A DNA stretch of 64,000 nt from Bacillus sp. AFS037270 (GCF_002585305.1 NZ_NUNF01000005.1:12545-76544), one strand, 5' to 3'; shown: positions 53,540 to 63,654, counted from the first letter of the stretch. Translations and numbers: made by a program. The notes: generated by a model from the sequence alone, not told the origin.

Positions 53540-54205
53540 CTAATATATAGTAACCGATTCTTTTGCCATTTCTCTTGCTGCTTCGGCTGCCTGCTCTTTT
53601 GCTTTGGCCATAATTTCTGGAATTTGTTTAGGAAAATGATCCATACCTTCCGCAACCACGGTTTCCAAGCTCTCGAAACCAAGAAAATCAAATACCTTGC
53701 GTAAATAGCGGTCGCCAAACTCAAAGTCAACCATTGGTCCTGAAGAATAGATACCTCCGCGAGTTTGGATATGAATCGCTTTTCTGTCAGTTAACAGTCC
53801 TTTAGGACCTTCTGGGGTATTCGTAAAGGTCTTTTCCACAATAAATAAATTATCAATAAATTTTTTCAAAATGGACGGAGCGCCAAGATTCCAAATCGGA
53901 GTCACAAATACATAATAATCAGCGGCAATGAAACGGTCGGCAAGCTCGTGCATTTTTTCAAGTTTGGTCCGCTCTGCTTCTGATAATTGCTCTTTTGTAT
54001 AGCCCATGAATGATAGTTTAGCCCGTGCGTATAAAAGATCCATGTCAATATCAGGGATGTCCATATCATATAAGTGCCAGCGTTCAATTTCCACATCCGG
54101 CTGCGCAGCCCTAATCTCCTCTAAAAATACTTCCCCGATTTGCATCCCCTTTGATAGTTTAATATCATTTTTAGGGTTTGCTGTAATATATAAAAGTTTC
54201 GACAT
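53540..54205 (-). CDS. azoR: FMN-dependent NADH-azoreductase
   Basis: A 221-aa flavodoxin-fold quinone/azo reductase. Typical segments are LLYITANPKNDIKLSK (FMN phosphate loop), FVTPIWNLGAPSILKKFIDN and the GGIYSSGP loop. It likely protects against quinone stress. GGGAAGGG precedes the ATG. Single gene. Confidence 0.92.
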   Translation of the reverse strand: MSKLLYITANPKNDIKLSKGMQIGEVFLEEIRAAQPDVEIERWHLYDMDIPDIDMDLLYARAKLSFMGYTKEQLSEAERTKLEKMHELADRFIAADYYVFVTPIWNLGAPSILKKFIDNLFIVEKTFTNTPEGPKGLLTDRKAIHIQTRGGIYSSGPMVDFEFGDRYLRKVFDFLGFESLETVVAEGMDHFPKQIPEIMAKAKEQAAEAAREMAKESVTIY

Positions 54206-54350
54206 TTACATCCCTTCCCTTAACCCAGAAATTTTCCTACTATGACAATACTACATCAAATCATCTTGCTCACGAATGAACAAAAAGTGAAGTTTGTGAC
54301 GAAAAGATGAATTCTTAACTTCCCCTTGAACTATTCATGACAATTCCAAA

Positions 54351-54380
54351 CAAAACTTAACGAAACTTAACAAAACTTAA
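54351..54380. repeat. Three 10-bp direct repeats upstream of the tungstate regulator
   Basis: CAAAACTTAA, CGAAACTTAA and CAAAACTTAA stand head to tail with a 10-bp period, followed by CAAAAGTCAC. A TATAAA box begins at about 54411. One-turn phasing just upstream of a promoter suggests an operator, perhaps for the regulator encoded next. Confidence 0.55.
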
Positions 54381-54442
54381 CAAAAGTCACAGGTAATATG
54401 CTATTCTTTGTATAAAATGAACTGGAAAAAGGAGGGGAAATA

Positions 54443-55381
54443 ATGGACGAACGGGCTTATACTCCCGATGAAGTTGCACAAATCTTTCAAATCTCTAAGC
54501 ATACGGTTTATGAACTGATTAAAAGAGGGGAACTTCAAGCTTTTAAAATAGGAAATAAAATGAGAATCGAGTATATAGAACTCGAACGCTATAAAGAAAG
54601 CATGAAGGCGCCAGCTAAAAAAAGTGCTGATGCTCCCAACATAATCAGCATGCCAGCAGTACCAATTCGCCTCTTCGGCAGCCATGATTTTCTTGTAGAA
54701 CATTTTGCTAAACAAGCTGGAAGCGCTTTAAACTTACAAATTCAACCTTCTTTCATCGGCAGTTTAGAGGGATTAATGATGCTCTACCGCGGCCAATGCG
54801 ATATTGCGGCGATTCATCTATTAGATCCGGCCTCACAAGAGTATAATCTGCCTTTTATCCATCAGCTTTTTGTCTATGAAAATATTACTGTCATGAGATT
54901 TGCTGCAAGGCAACAAGGCTTCATTGTCGCAAAGGGTAATCCGAAAAATATCCATCATTTCACGGACTTGACTAGAAAAGATGTTCAGTTCGTGAACCGT
55001 CAAAAAGGGTCAGGAACAAGATTTTTACTCGAATCAATGCTTTCGAGCCACGGGATTAATCCAAGTCAGATTAGCGGCTACGCAAATGAAGAATGGAACC
55101 ATTTATCTGCTGCTTCCTACATAAATCGCGGCATGGCTGATGTAGCGTTCGGCATTCAATCTGCCGCCAGTCACTTAGGTCTGGACTTTGTACCAGTAGC
55201 GCAAGAAAAGTTTGATCTTGTTTTCCGTTTTACCACAGAAAATAAGGCGCATTTAATGGCTATAATTCATTATTTACAGTCTGCTAGCTTCAAAGATAGT
55301 CTGAAAGATTTAGACGGTTATTCGGTTCAGGATTTAGGAAAAATCATCTATCAAACTAGTCAAACGGAGGAACTTGTATGA
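54443..55381 (+). CDS. HTH/PBP-like one-component regulator of tungstate uptake
   Basis: A 312-aa protein. Residues about 4-55 form an excisionase/MerR-like helix-turn-helix (YTPDEVAQIFQISKHTVYEL). From about 70 on, a periplasmic-binding-protein-like domain (PBP_like, PF12727 type) appears, with RQKGSGTRFLLES. This pairing is typical of cytosolic oxyanion-sensing regulators. It overlaps the tupA start by 4 bp (ATGA), so the sensor is co-expressed with the transporter. Confidence 0.88.
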   Translation: MDERAYTPDEVAQIFQISKHTVYELIKRGELQAFKIGNKMRIEYIELERYKESMKAPAKKSADAPNIISMPAVPIRLFGSHDFLVEHFAKQAGSALNLQIQPSFIGSLEGLMMLYRGQCDIAAIHLLDPASQEYNLPFIHQLFVYENITVMRFAARQQGFIVAKGNPKNIHHFTDLTRKDVQFVNRQKGSGTRFLLESMLSSHGINPSQISGYANEEWNHLSAASYINRGMADVAFGIQSAASHLGLDFVPVAQEKFDLVFRFTTENKAHLMAIIHYLQSASFKDSLKDLDGYSVQDLGKIIYQTSQTEELV

Positions 55382-56244
55382 AGAAACATCGTTTAATTAT
55401 CGCCTTATTTGCTTTGATGCTTCTAGTTTTATCAGCCTGCGGAAACACCAATACAAAGGAAACAGCTACTAAAGAGAAAAAGACAGCTGCTAAACCGGCA
55501 CCCACCGAAATGATTCTTGCCACTACAACAAGTACGCAGGATAGCGGCTTATTAGATGTGATTATCCCTATGTTTGAAAAACAAAATAATGTCAAAGTAA
55601 AGGTAATTGCTGTCGGTACAGGCGAAGCCTTAGCTATGGGTACGAAAGGCGAAGCAGATGCTCTGCTTGTTCACGCTCCAGCGGCAGAGAAGGCTGTCGT
55701 GGATGCAGGTGATGCGATTAACTATAAGCGTGTAATGTACAATGATTTTGTCTTAGTAGGTCCAAAGGAAAACCCTGCTGGTGTTAGCGGCGATGATATT
55801 GTCGCTGCGTTTAAAAAATTAGCGGAAACCAAAGCTACTTTCGTTTCACGCGGAGATGACTCAGGTACCAATAAAAAAGAACTTGCGATCTGGACAACTG
55901 CAAATATTAAACCGGCAGGCAATTGGTATGTTTCAACCGGACAAGGGATGGGACAAACCTTACAAGTGGCCGCAGAAAAAAAAGGATATGTATTAACGGA
56001 CCGAGCCACATGGCTTGCCCAATCAAAAAATTTAGATACGCTTAAAATTGTCGTTGAAGGCGGCAAAGATTTAATGAATATTTATCATGTAATGGAAGTA
56101 AATCCAGAAAAACATGATAAAGTGAATAGTACCGATGCTAAAAAGTTTGTAGAATTTATGGTAGATCCAAAAACACAAGATGTGATTGAGAACTTTGGTA
56201 AAAAGGAATTTGGTAGATCCTTATTCATTAAATATACCGAATAA
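55378..56244 (+). CDS. tupA: Tungstate-binding lipoprotein TupA
   Basis: A 288-aa binding protein. The lipobox LSAC (Cys about 21) anchors it. The TTTSTQDSGLLD motif and VGTGEALAMGTKGEADALLVHAP are characteristic of TupA, which binds tungstate with high affinity, rather than ModA. Confidence 0.92.
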   Translation: MKKHRLIIALFALMLLVLSACGNTNTKETATKEKKTAAKPAPTEMILATTTSTQDSGLLDVIIPMFEKQNNVKVKVIAVGTGEALAMGTKGEADALLVHAPAAEKAVVDAGDAINYKRVMYNDFVLVGPKENPAGVSGDDIVAAFKKLAETKATFVSRGDDSGTNKKELAIWTTANIKPAGNWYVSTGQGMGQTLQVAAEKKGYVLTDRATWLAQSKNLDTLKIVVEGGKDLMNIYHVMEVNPEKHDKVNSTDAKKFVEFMVDPKTQDVIENFGKKEFGRSLFIKYTE

Positions 56245-56320
56245 AATAACTGCAGGGCGGCCTCTTATATGAGTCCGCCTCTTGTCAAACTTTGAATGAA
56301 ACTCCTGGAGGCATGACGTT

Positions 56321-57019
56321 ATGGAATTACTGCTAGATGGACTGAAAAAGGCAATAGAGTTGATTCTTTCCGGTGATCAGGAAGTGTTAGCTATTACCGG
56401 GCTGACACTAAAAGTCTGTCTCATTTCCATTCTAATTAGTACCATCATCGGACTGCCTCTTGGTATGTTACTAGGATTAACTAGATTTAAAGGCCGCAAA
56501 GCTCTATTAATTTTCATTAATATTGGTTTAGGACTGCCTCCAGTTGTGGCCGGCCTCTGGATTACGATGCTCCTATGGCGCTCCGGTCCATTAGGAGATT
56601 TCTCCTTGCTCTATTCGCCGACAGCCATTGTCATGGCCCAAGTTTTAGTAAGCCTGCCTATCGTCACGAGCCTTACCTGTACAGCTTTTCAGCAGATCAG
56701 TGACAAGATGCTGCTGCAAATTAAGGCACTCGGGGCAACAAGAATGCAGACATTGTTCATTCTGATCAAACAATTAAAGATGGCGATATTGGCAGCCATC
56801 ATGGCCGGTTTTGGCCGAGTGATTGCTGAAGTAGGTGCTGCAATGATGGTTGGCGGCAATATTCAAGGTGATACCCGAATATTAACCACTACCATCGTAA
56901 TGGAAGTTTCGAAGGGAAACTTTGACATTGCCTTAGCCCTTTCCTTTATTTTGTTGTCCGTTGCACTATTAATCACCGCAGCATTAACATTTTTACAGCA
57001 AAGGAAGCGAATATCATGA
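56321..57019 (+). CDS. tupB: Tungstate ABC permease TupB
   Basis: A 232-aa permease with five to six helices and an EAA loop LLQIKALGATRMQTLFILIK. It lies 76 bp after tupA and overlaps tupC by 4 bp. Confidence 0.9.
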   Translation: MELLLDGLKKAIELILSGDQEVLAITGLTLKVCLISILISTIIGLPLGMLLGLTRFKGRKALLIFINIGLGLPPVVAGLWITMLLWRSGPLGDFSLLYSPTAIVMAQVLVSLPIVTSLTCTAFQQISDKMLLQIKALGATRMQTLFILIKQLKMAILAAIMAGFGRVIAEVGAAMMVGGNIQGDTRILTTTIVMEVSKGNFDIALALSFILLSVALLITAALTFLQQRKRIS

Positions 57020-57795
57020 ACCCGTTAATTGAGCTAAAGAATATGGCCTATAGTGCTCAGCAGAAAACAATTCTTGATATCCCTTCATTCAAGATATACG
57101 ATGGAGAAATTCTCGGGTTGATGGGGCCGAACGGAGCTGGGAAAAGTACATTACTTAAAGTTCTTTCGTTCTTGGAAAAGCAGTCCAGCGGGGAGATTGT
57201 GTACCGAGGGCAAACCATTCCGTCTGGACAGGTGCCTTTGGAATTACGGAGAAGGTTTTCAGTTGCCCTGCAGCAATCCCTTCTATTAGATGGAACGGTC
57301 TTTCAGAATATCGCGTTAGGTTTAAAATTACGGAAAGTTCCCAAAGCAATGATCAAGGAAAAAGTAACTCATTGGCTGGAGTTGTTTGGGATTTGTCATT
57401 TAGCCAAAACGAATGCCCTCTATCTATCTGGCGGTGAGGCACAGAGGGTCAACCTTGCCCGAGCGATGATCGTGGAGCCGGAAATTCTATTTCTCGATGA
57501 ACCGTTTTCAGCACTAGACTTTCCTACGAAGATCCGCTTAATGGAAGATTTTAAAAGGATTATGGAAGACACCAGAACAACCGCTGTGTTTGTCAGCCAT
57601 GATTTGATGGAGATTCATTATCTTACCAACCGTCTAGCAATTATCGTCAATGGTCAAGTGAAGCAGTCAGGACCAACCACTTTGGTCCTTGAACATCCTA
57701 ATACTTCCACGCAATCCTTTCTAAATGAGTGGAAGAAATTCTTTCCAGCATTAACGGACAATTCTTTTAGACAAGAAAAATTTTTAAAGCTTTAA
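57016..57795 (+). CDS. tupC: Tungstate ABC ATPase TupC
   Basis: A 259-aa ATPase with Walker A GPNGAGKST, signature LSGGEAQRV and Walker B ILFLDEPFSALDF. Completes the regulator-tupABC operon. Tungstate uptake implies a W- or Mo-cofactor enzyme elsewhere in the genome; none is in this window. Confidence 0.91.
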   Translation: MNPLIELKNMAYSAQQKTILDIPSFKIYDGEILGLMGPNGAGKSTLLKVLSFLEKQSSGEIVYRGQTIPSGQVPLELRRRFSVALQQSLLLDGTVFQNIALGLKLRKVPKAMIKEKVTHWLELFGICHLAKTNALYLSGGEAQRVNLARAMIVEPEILFLDEPFSALDFPTKIRLMEDFKRIMEDTRTTAVFVSHDLMEIHYLTNRLAIIVNGQVKQSGPTTLVLEHPNTSTQSFLNEWKKFFPALTDNSFRQEKFLKL

Positions 57796-57802
57796 TGATT
57801 AA

Positions 57803-57840
57803 AAGAGCGGCCCAGTTCCTTTTTGGAGCTGCTTTTTTTA
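57803..57840 (+). terminator. Probable terminator of the tup operon
   Basis: An imperfect hairpin (AGCGGCCCAGTTCC against GGAGCTGCT) is followed by TTTTTTT. Confidence 0.6.
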
Positions 57841-57935
57841 TATTAAAATATAGTTGCCAAGATTTGCTTAATATTTTTTAGAAGAATAAAATAGTATTAT
57901 ACATAATTACACTGGCTTTCAGGGGGGAGTTTTCC

Positions 57936-58697
57936 ATGAAATATGCAATCATAACCGGGGCTTCGAAGGGCTTGGGAGAAAGTATTGCGAAACGCCTTTT
58001 ACAGGAGCAAATTGCAGTCGTTTCTGTTTCCCGGACAAAAAATGAGGAGTTAAAAAACTTTGCACTCGAAAACGGGATTGAATATAAACACGTTTCTTGC
58101 AATCTCTCATTAGAAAAAGAAATACAAGAGGTCTTTATGGAGATTTCCCACTGTATTTTTGAAAAAAACCCAACAGATATTCTTCTATTTAATAATGCAG
58201 GCATGATCGAACCGATTCAAAAAGTAGGTAACTTAGACCAAACTCCGATCATTCGAAATATAAAAGTAAATCTGATTGCACCCATTCTAATTACTAATTT
58301 ATTTTTAAGTAAGGCGCAATTAACGAATACAAAAGTAACCGTTATCAATGTTACGTCCGGTGCGGCTGTCCGCTCGATTGAAGGCTGGAGTGTTTATTGC
58401 AGCTCAAAGGCCGGATTAAACATGTTCACCCAAACAGCGGCAATTGAACAGGCAGAATTGAAAACGAAAAATACCATTATTGGCTTTAGCCCGGGGGTCA
58501 TGGATACTAGCATGCAGGAAACGATCCGTTCTTCCTCCGAGAATGCCTTTAAGGAACTTGAAAAATTTAAGGAATATAAAGAAAAGAATTTGTTATTGGA
58601 AACTGACGCCGTTGCTAACGCCTTAGTTGACCTAGTTTTTAGAGGAAACCCTGAAAGCGGAAGGGTTTACCATATTAAAGAATTAATAAATTCATAG
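57936..58697 (+). CDS. yueD: YueD-like benzil/carbonyl reductase (SDR)
   Basis: A 253-aa classical SDR. The TGASKGLGES NADPH loop, LLFNNAG, catalytic Ser in VTSGAAV and YCSSK (Tyr-Lys) are complete. Closest by eye to the (S)-benzoin-forming benzil reductase YueD; the natural substrate is unknown. GGGGGGAG precedes the ATG. Confidence 0.82.
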   Translation: MKYAIITGASKGLGESIAKRLLQEQIAVVSVSRTKNEELKNFALENGIEYKHVSCNLSLEKEIQEVFMEISHCIFEKNPTDILLFNNAGMIEPIQKVGNLDQTPIIRNIKVNLIAPILITNLFLSKAQLTNTKVTVINVTSGAAVRSIEGWSVYCSSKAGLNMFTQTAAIEQAELKTKNTIIGFSPGVMDTSMQETIRSSSENAFKELEKFKEYKEKNLLLETDAVANALVDLVFRGNPESGRVYHIKELINS

Positions 58698-58700
58698 AAA

Positions 58701-58728
58701 AAAGGCCGTTCACAACATTGCGGCCTTT
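58701..58728. terminator. Bidirectional terminator
   Basis: The stem AAAGGCCG / CGGCCTTT with a 12-base loop between the convergent yueD-like gene and the sensor kinase gene. Confidence 0.8.
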
Positions 58729-60100
58729 ACTCTTCCTGCGGAAACCATAAGGTAATGCTTGTTCCCTTATTGACCCTGCTTTTTACTTTAATTAATCCTT
58801 TATGGGCATCCATTAAGGCCTTCACAATGGAGAGGCCGATTCCTACTCCGCCTGTTTTTCTGTCACGGGATTTGTCACCTCGATAGAATCGTTCAAAAAT
58901 ATGGGGGATATCCTCTTCCGCCATACCGGAGCCTTCATCTTGAATCTTAAAACCAACGTACCCTTCTTTGTCGGTCACAACCGAAATCGTTACATTTTTC
59001 CCTTCCGGTGTGTATTTCAAAGCATTATTAAGTACATTTGATAAAATTTGCATCAGCCGGTCTTTATCTGCCTCAAATATTTCTTCCTGAAGGGGTTCTT
59101 CAATTTGCAGACCGACACCCTTTTCTTTAAAAATAGGTAAAAACATTTCCCATAAGGCCGCTAATACACTACCTGCCTCAAGTTCCATTTTATCTAGTCT
59201 TATTTGCGGATTCTCCGCTGCAAGCAGCTTTTCTAATTCGTTTACAAGTCTTACTAAACGCATCAGCTCTTCATGACTTACCTGCAAACGCTGTGCTGTT
59301 GGCTCCCAAATCCCATCCTGGAAAGCTTCAATTTGACTTCTTAATGTGGCAAGCGGCGTCCGCAGCTCATGAGCGAGGTCGCCTGTAAATTGCTTTCTAA
59401 GGATTTCTTCTTTTGCTAATGACTCAGCCAAATTATTAAAGGAAACGGCAATCTGCTTGACCTCCGTCGGCAGACCTTTTAAAGGTATGCGGATATCAAG
59501 ATTATGGTGCTGCAGCTCACCTGCTGCAAACGAGAGCTTCTTGAGACCAGAAGTTAGTTTTTTAGAAAAGATCATACTAAAGACGATCGCTAAAACAATC
59601 GTTAAGCAAACTGCCGCTAATATATACAATTGAATGGTTTGAATAAAGGTGTATTCATCATCAATTAAGCCTTCTGGGTAAATCGCTACCAGCTTGCCGA
59701 TAATAGCATTGTCAACTTTCAAAGTATAGGTTTTACTATGCCAGTTTTCTCCATCTGGCTCCGGTTCCGTTAATCCAAAGCTATTTAGCATGCCGCGGAT
59801 ACTGGACGTATCCATCTGCATTTTCCCAAATCGGTCATATAATTGGAAATAAAGCTGGTCTGTCATCGCATTTTCATGGAGCAGTCCATACACCGGGTCA
59901 CTCGTGAAATGGCCATTTTTTCGATAGTCCTTCTCAATCTCGGTGATAATTCTATCAATCTTTTTTTCACGGTTCCGATCCAAATAGCTATTAAAGCTTT
60001 CTTCAAAACCATATTGGATAAAAAAACTGACAATTAGAATTCCAATCATCGAGATGAGTACTAGATAAAAAAGGATTTTAGACCGTAGCGTTTGCAGCAT
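58727..60100 (-). CDS. Sensor histidine kinase (HAMP, HisKA, HATPase)
   Basis: A 457-aa membrane kinase. Two helices (N-terminal and about residues 155-178) flank an extracellular sensor of about 130 residues; HAMP follows; the phospho-acceptor His is in DLAHELRTPLAT (about 245); N, G1 and G2 boxes are NVLNNALKYT, IQDEGSGMAEED and GGVGIGLSIVKALMD. The signal is unknown. It overlaps the response-regulator gene by 23 bp. Confidence 0.92.
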   Translation of the reverse strand: MLQTLRSKILFYLVLISMIGILIVSFFIQYGFEESFNSYLDRNREKKIDRIITEIEKDYRKNGHFTSDPVYGLLHENAMTDQLYFQLYDRFGKMQMDTSSIRGMLNSFGLTEPEPDGENWHSKTYTLKVDNAIIGKLVAIYPEGLIDDEYTFIQTIQLYILAAVCLTIVLAIVFSMIFSKKLTSGLKKLSFAAGELQHHNLDIRIPLKGLPTEVKQIAVSFNNLAESLAKEEILRKQFTGDLAHELRTPLATLRSQIEAFQDGIWEPTAQRLQVSHEELMRLVRLVNELEKLLAAENPQIRLDKMELEAGSVLAALWEMFLPIFKEKGVGLQIEEPLQEEIFEADKDRLMQILSNVLNNALKYTPEGKNVTISVVTDKEGYVGFKIQDEGSGMAEEDIPHIFERFYRGDKSRDRKTGGVGIGLSIVKALMDAHKGLIKVKSRVNKGTSITLWFPQEE

Positions 60101-60791
60101 CTAGTACCCCTCCAAATTTATAGCCCATCCCAAAAACGGTGACGATAAAGTCCGGCTGCCGTGAATCTAATTCTATTTTTTTACGGAGATTTTTGATATG
60201 AGTATCGACACTCCGTTCATAGCCTTCATAATACATGCCTTCATCCTGAATTTTTTCAAGCAAATCCATTCGACTGTAAACACGACCAGGATTAACAGCC
60301 ATATTGGTTAATAATTTATATTCAATCGGTGTTAACGTCACATCTTCACCGTTTACTGTTACTTCTTTTTTGACTAAATCAATGGACAGTTTTTTACCGT
60401 TAAATTCAAGGCGTTCTTCAACTTTATCTGCCTTTTTGACGCGTCTAAGGATGGCTTGAACCCGAACAACAACTTCCCTTGGACTAAAGGGTTTGGTTAA
60501 ATAGTCATCAGCACCCATAACGATTCCGTTGATACGGTCATCCTCTGCCGATTTCGCTGTCAACATAAGGATGGGAACATCAGACTCTTTTCTCACCAGC
60601 CGGCAAACCTCTTCACCAGATATATCAGGCAGCATAAGGTCAAGTATCATTAGATCCGGTTCGATTGTTTTTGCCTTTTTCAAAGCATCTATCCCATTAT
60701 CTGCGCTATGGATTTCATAGCCTTCTCTCTCTAAATATGCTTCGAGGACTTCTACTATTCTTCGTTCATCGTCCACTAAAAGAATCTTCAT
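60078..60791 (-). CDS. OmpR-family response regulator
   Basis: A 237-aa regulator with receiver Asp51 (MILDLMLPD), Lys in LTKPF and a C-terminal winged helix (YKLLTNMAVNPGRVYSR). First gene of the two-gene operon. Upstream are three 11-bp direct repeats typical of binding sites of this family. Confidence 0.94.
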   Translation of the reverse strand: MKILLVDDERRIVEVLEAYLEREGYEIHSADNGIDALKKAKTIEPDLMILDLMLPDISGEEVCRLVRKESDVPILMLTAKSAEDDRINGIVMGADDYLTKPFSPREVVVRVQAILRRVKKADKVEERLEFNGKKLSIDLVKKEVTVNGEDVTLTPIEYKLLTNMAVNPGRVYSRMDLLEKIQDEGMYYEGYERSVDTHIKNLRKKIELDSRQPDFIVTVFGMGYKFGGVLDAANATV

Positions 60792-60843
60792 GAATCATCA
60801 CTCCTCATACCCTTACTATACCACCAGCGGTCTGTGATGTTCG

Positions 60844-60876
60844 TAACTTCACAAATTCACCACAACTTCTTCATAA
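60844..60876 (-). promoter_or_regulatory. Three 11-bp direct repeats, likely response-regulator binding site
   Basis: On the minus strand TTATGAAGAAG, TTGTGGTGAAT and TTGTGAAGTTA are contiguous: a TTRTGR-N5 pattern at 11-bp period. They lie about 25-55 bp upstream of a TATAGT box (60815-60820) that has no good -35. This geometry suits an activator of the OmpR family acting on its own operon. Confidence 0.6.
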
Positions 60877-60919
60877 CATCTTCAATCTTTTTCGCTAAGA
60901 TAATCGTGTAAAGAGAAGA

Positions 60920-61060
60920 TGACACTTCGAACTCCCCAAAGTTTCGGTGATCGGCTCTTTATCGATCGAGTACATTGGTTTTCAGCCATCTTACTCATCC
61001 CAAAATTAACCTCTCTACTATATAAAGGGTGTCCCGGTCGTTGGGACACCCACTTTTTTG
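60920..61060 (+). ncRNA. Possible structured RNA ending in a strong terminator
   Basis: No gene ends here, yet on the plus strand a perfect GGGTGTCCC / GGGACACCC hairpin (61027-61051) is followed by ACTTTTTTG. Upstream, CGAACT-CCCCAA-AGTTTCG can also fold. I find no clear promoter, so this may instead be a stray terminator. Confidence 0.3.
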
Positions 61061-61225
61061 ATTGGCTGTATTTTGGCTGAACTTAAGCATTTTGATTGGA
61101 ATGGAGATCAACCGTTTGAGATTTTCATTATAAGTAAGGAACATAAGTGCTGGAGCTAGACGTCGACAGTCCTTTTATTTACAGTTATCCACAAGCGAAA
61201 TTTTATAATTTCCTTTAATAATGAA

Positions 61226-61255
61226 AAGAGACACTGGGAAATCCCACTGTCTCTT
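61226..61255 (-). terminator. Terminator of inhA
   Basis: The stem AAGAGACA-C-TGGGA / TCCCA-C-TGTCTCTT (one C-C mismatch) is followed on the minus strand by a T-rich tract. Confidence 0.82.
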
Positions 61256-61263
61256 TCTTTTTC

Positions 61264-63654
61264 TTATTTGTGGATCCAAACGGCACCAGCAGAGTTGTCT
61301 TTTGCTTCGCCAATGACTTGGACCTTAATAGGATACTGTGCTGGAACCTTAACTCCGGCATCTGGAATAACATTATTGATATAAGACTTTGTAGAATCAA
61401 ATTCCATTATACCTGGAAGTCCATTGTAATCATAGATTCCACGTGTAGGTGAATTAACATCCCATGCAGGTGACTTGTCTAATGAGAAGGCAGCATCTGC
61501 AACTTGGTAGCGAGTAGTTTGAGCAATGGAGTTAACACCATTTAGTTTAAATACAAGCGCTTCTGGATGAGAGTCCACTACGCTTAGGAAGCCTTCACCT
61601 GGGTGAACGCCGCCCCAGTTATCAGTAAATGTATCATCAGCATACCAAACTACTAAACCTGTATTATATTTTGCGTCACGAGAGTATTGAAGAGCTGTAT
61701 CTGAACCAGCGTAGTTTCTCCACTCTAGGTAATAGTAATGAGGTTTTTTGATCCAGCCATCAGATACTTCAAAGCCATTTAATGTAACTTGTGGTGTTCC
61801 TTCTGCATCATCTGAGAATTTCACCTGTCCATCTACTGTTAATTGTAGGTTGTCAATAGCATAACCGTTTGGTGCAAGACCGCCGTCAGTTACATAATTA
61901 AATACTAGTTTAACTTTTTTTCCTGAAAATTGGCTTAAATCAAGGGATTTGTCTACCCACTGACCTTTTGAGGAATCTAAACCGTCTGCAGTGTTTTCAT
62001 CTCCTAGAATATCAAGACGTGTGCTCGTACCATCTTCTGTTACAGCATCCACATACAGATAATCATAGTCGTACTCTACTTCAAACCACTGCTTATAATT
62101 AAATGTAGCACTTGATGCATTTGTTAAATCAAATACTGGAGTTTCAAGTACTGTATTTAGGTCATCACCTTTTGTACTGTAATAGTACTTTGCACCAAAC
62201 TCAGGTGTAATTCCAGGAACCTTCTTTTCAGGTAAGTTCACCTTCACGATACCAGGATTCTTAGATTTTGTAACACTTTGATCGATAATTGTGGCTAAAC
62301 CATTGTTATCAATATCTTGATAGTTTACTTCTGAAATATTAGCCCAGTTGCCGCCGATTGTTTTTTGATAAAATTCTTTCACTTGCGGGGAGAAGCTTGG
62401 CGGTTGCGTACCAGCAATATGACCACTCCAGCTGCCGCCGCTCATGATGGACCATTGTGCAACTGTATCGCCATTGCCAGTATATTGAGTATCATACTCA
62501 TCCGGAGCCCCTAAATCATGCCCATATTCGTGCGCAAATACACCAACTGCTCCGTCTTCTGGCTCAATTGTGTAATCATAAGCACCCATTTTCCCGCCCC
62601 AGTAATTTACTTTCGCAGTCGTATTAGGTACTGCATAAACACCGTTTAATGTCCATCGGTGTGACCAGATCGCATCGTCACCAAGTGCTCCGCCGCCAGC
62701 TTCCTGTCCGACACCTGCATGAAGAACCATTAAGTGGTCAACTAAACCGTCCGGCTCGCTTCGATTGCCATCACCATCAAGATCATATTGATCGAATTGA
62801 TCATAATCGGCTAAATTAATACCTTTGTTAACTGCAGCGACTAATGCATCCTTTACAAGATCACGTGGTCCCTTTGGATTAAGGTTGTCATGCCCTCCTG
62901 CAGGGTTATCATCACCATATTCCTTTGCAGTTCCAGGAACAGTTAACCAATCGGATACAGTTCCGTCAACGGTGTAGCTGCCACCAGACTGTTCTTCATA
63001 ATATTGTTTGAAGGTTTTTACCTTATCTCCATTGAATAGAGTGAAATCTTGATCACCAAAAAGCATTTTTTCATAATGTTCTTTACTGAAGTCCTTAGCA
63101 TACATATAGCCTGGCTCTTGCTCGATGTTGTTATGTTTAAAGTCTGAGTATTCTACTAAAAGTACAAGCACTTTATCTTTTCGAACAGAACCATCATAAG
63201 CTGCTTGCTTAGCAGAATCCACTTTTACAGCGCCAGTCGGCTTGCCTTTTTTAAAATTCTCGTGACCTTTGGCAAGCTGCTTTGCTAGCTTGTCCTTTTG
63301 TTTTGTCACGAAGTCCTTTGCTTTTTTATCAAACTCTTGCTGCTCTTTTGTTAAATTTTTGTCCGCTTTACCTGGTTTTTGACCCTGTTTTTTCTCTATG
63401 TAGGTCTTTACCGCTTTCGTAATTTCTGCTTTTGAGGCGTTCTTTGCAATAAGTCCTCTTTTTTGCAAGGCAGCACCCAAACGATCAAAATCTACTACAT
63501 TTAGATCCATTGGAGCTGATACAGCAGTGGTGGCAGCTGCTGCTGGTTTTGGTGCGACCGTACTTCCAGCAAACGCGCCTGCGAACATGGTCGTAGCTAC
63601 CATTGTACTAGCTGCAAGGCTGGATAAGACCTTTAAGGTATTTTTCTTCTTCAC
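61264..63654 (-). CDS. inhA: Secreted M6 metalloprotease, immune inhibitor A family
   Basis: A 796-aa secreted protease. A signal peptide of about 40 residues is followed by a propeptide, then the M6 catalytic domain with HEYGH (375-379) in [18 protein letters not shown], and later beta-rich/VEG-like and MAM-like domains. A calcium-binding-like DLDGDG occurs near 291. In the B. cereus group such proteases degrade host antibacterial peptides; in saprophytes they are nutritional. The start is GTG 63654 after GGGGGG. Confidence 0.93.
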   Translation of the reverse strand: MKKKNTLKVLSSLAASTMVATTMFAGAFAGSTVAPKPAAAATTAVSAPMDLNVVDFDRLGAALQKRGLIAKNASKAEITKAVKTYIEKKQGQKPGKADKNLTKEQQEFDKKAKDFVTKQKDKLAKQLAKGHENFKKGKPTGAVKVDSAKQAAYDGSVRKDKVLVLLVEYSDFKHNNIEQEPGYMYAKDFSKEHYEKMLFGDQDFTLFNGDKVKTFKQYYEEQSGGSYTVDGTVSDWLTVPGTAKEYGDDNPAGGHDNLNPKGPRDLVKDALVAAVNKGINLADYDQFDQYDLDGDGNRSEPDGLVDHLMVLHAGVGQEAGGGALGDDAIWSHRWTLNGVYAVPNTTAKVNYWGGKMGAYDYTIEPEDGAVGVFAHEYGHDLGAPDEYDTQYTGNGDTVAQWSIMSGGSWSGHIAGTQPPSFSPQVKEFYQKTIGGNWANISEVNYQDIDNNGLATIIDQSVTKSKNPGIVKVNLPEKKVPGITPEFGAKYYYSTKGDDLNTVLETPVFDLTNASSATFNYKQWFEVEYDYDYLYVDAVTEDGTSTRLDILGDENTADGLDSSKGQWVDKSLDLSQFSGKKVKLVFNYVTDGGLAPNGYAIDNLQLTVDGQVKFSDDAEGTPQVTLNGFEVSDGWIKKPHYYYLEWRNYAGSDTALQYSRDAKYNTGLVVWYADDTFTDNWGGVHPGEGFLSVVDSHPEALVFKLNGVNSIAQTTRYQVADAAFSLDKSPAWDVNSPTRGIYDYNGLPGIMEFDSTKSYINNVIPDAGVKVPAQYPIKVQVIGEAKDNSAGAVWIHK

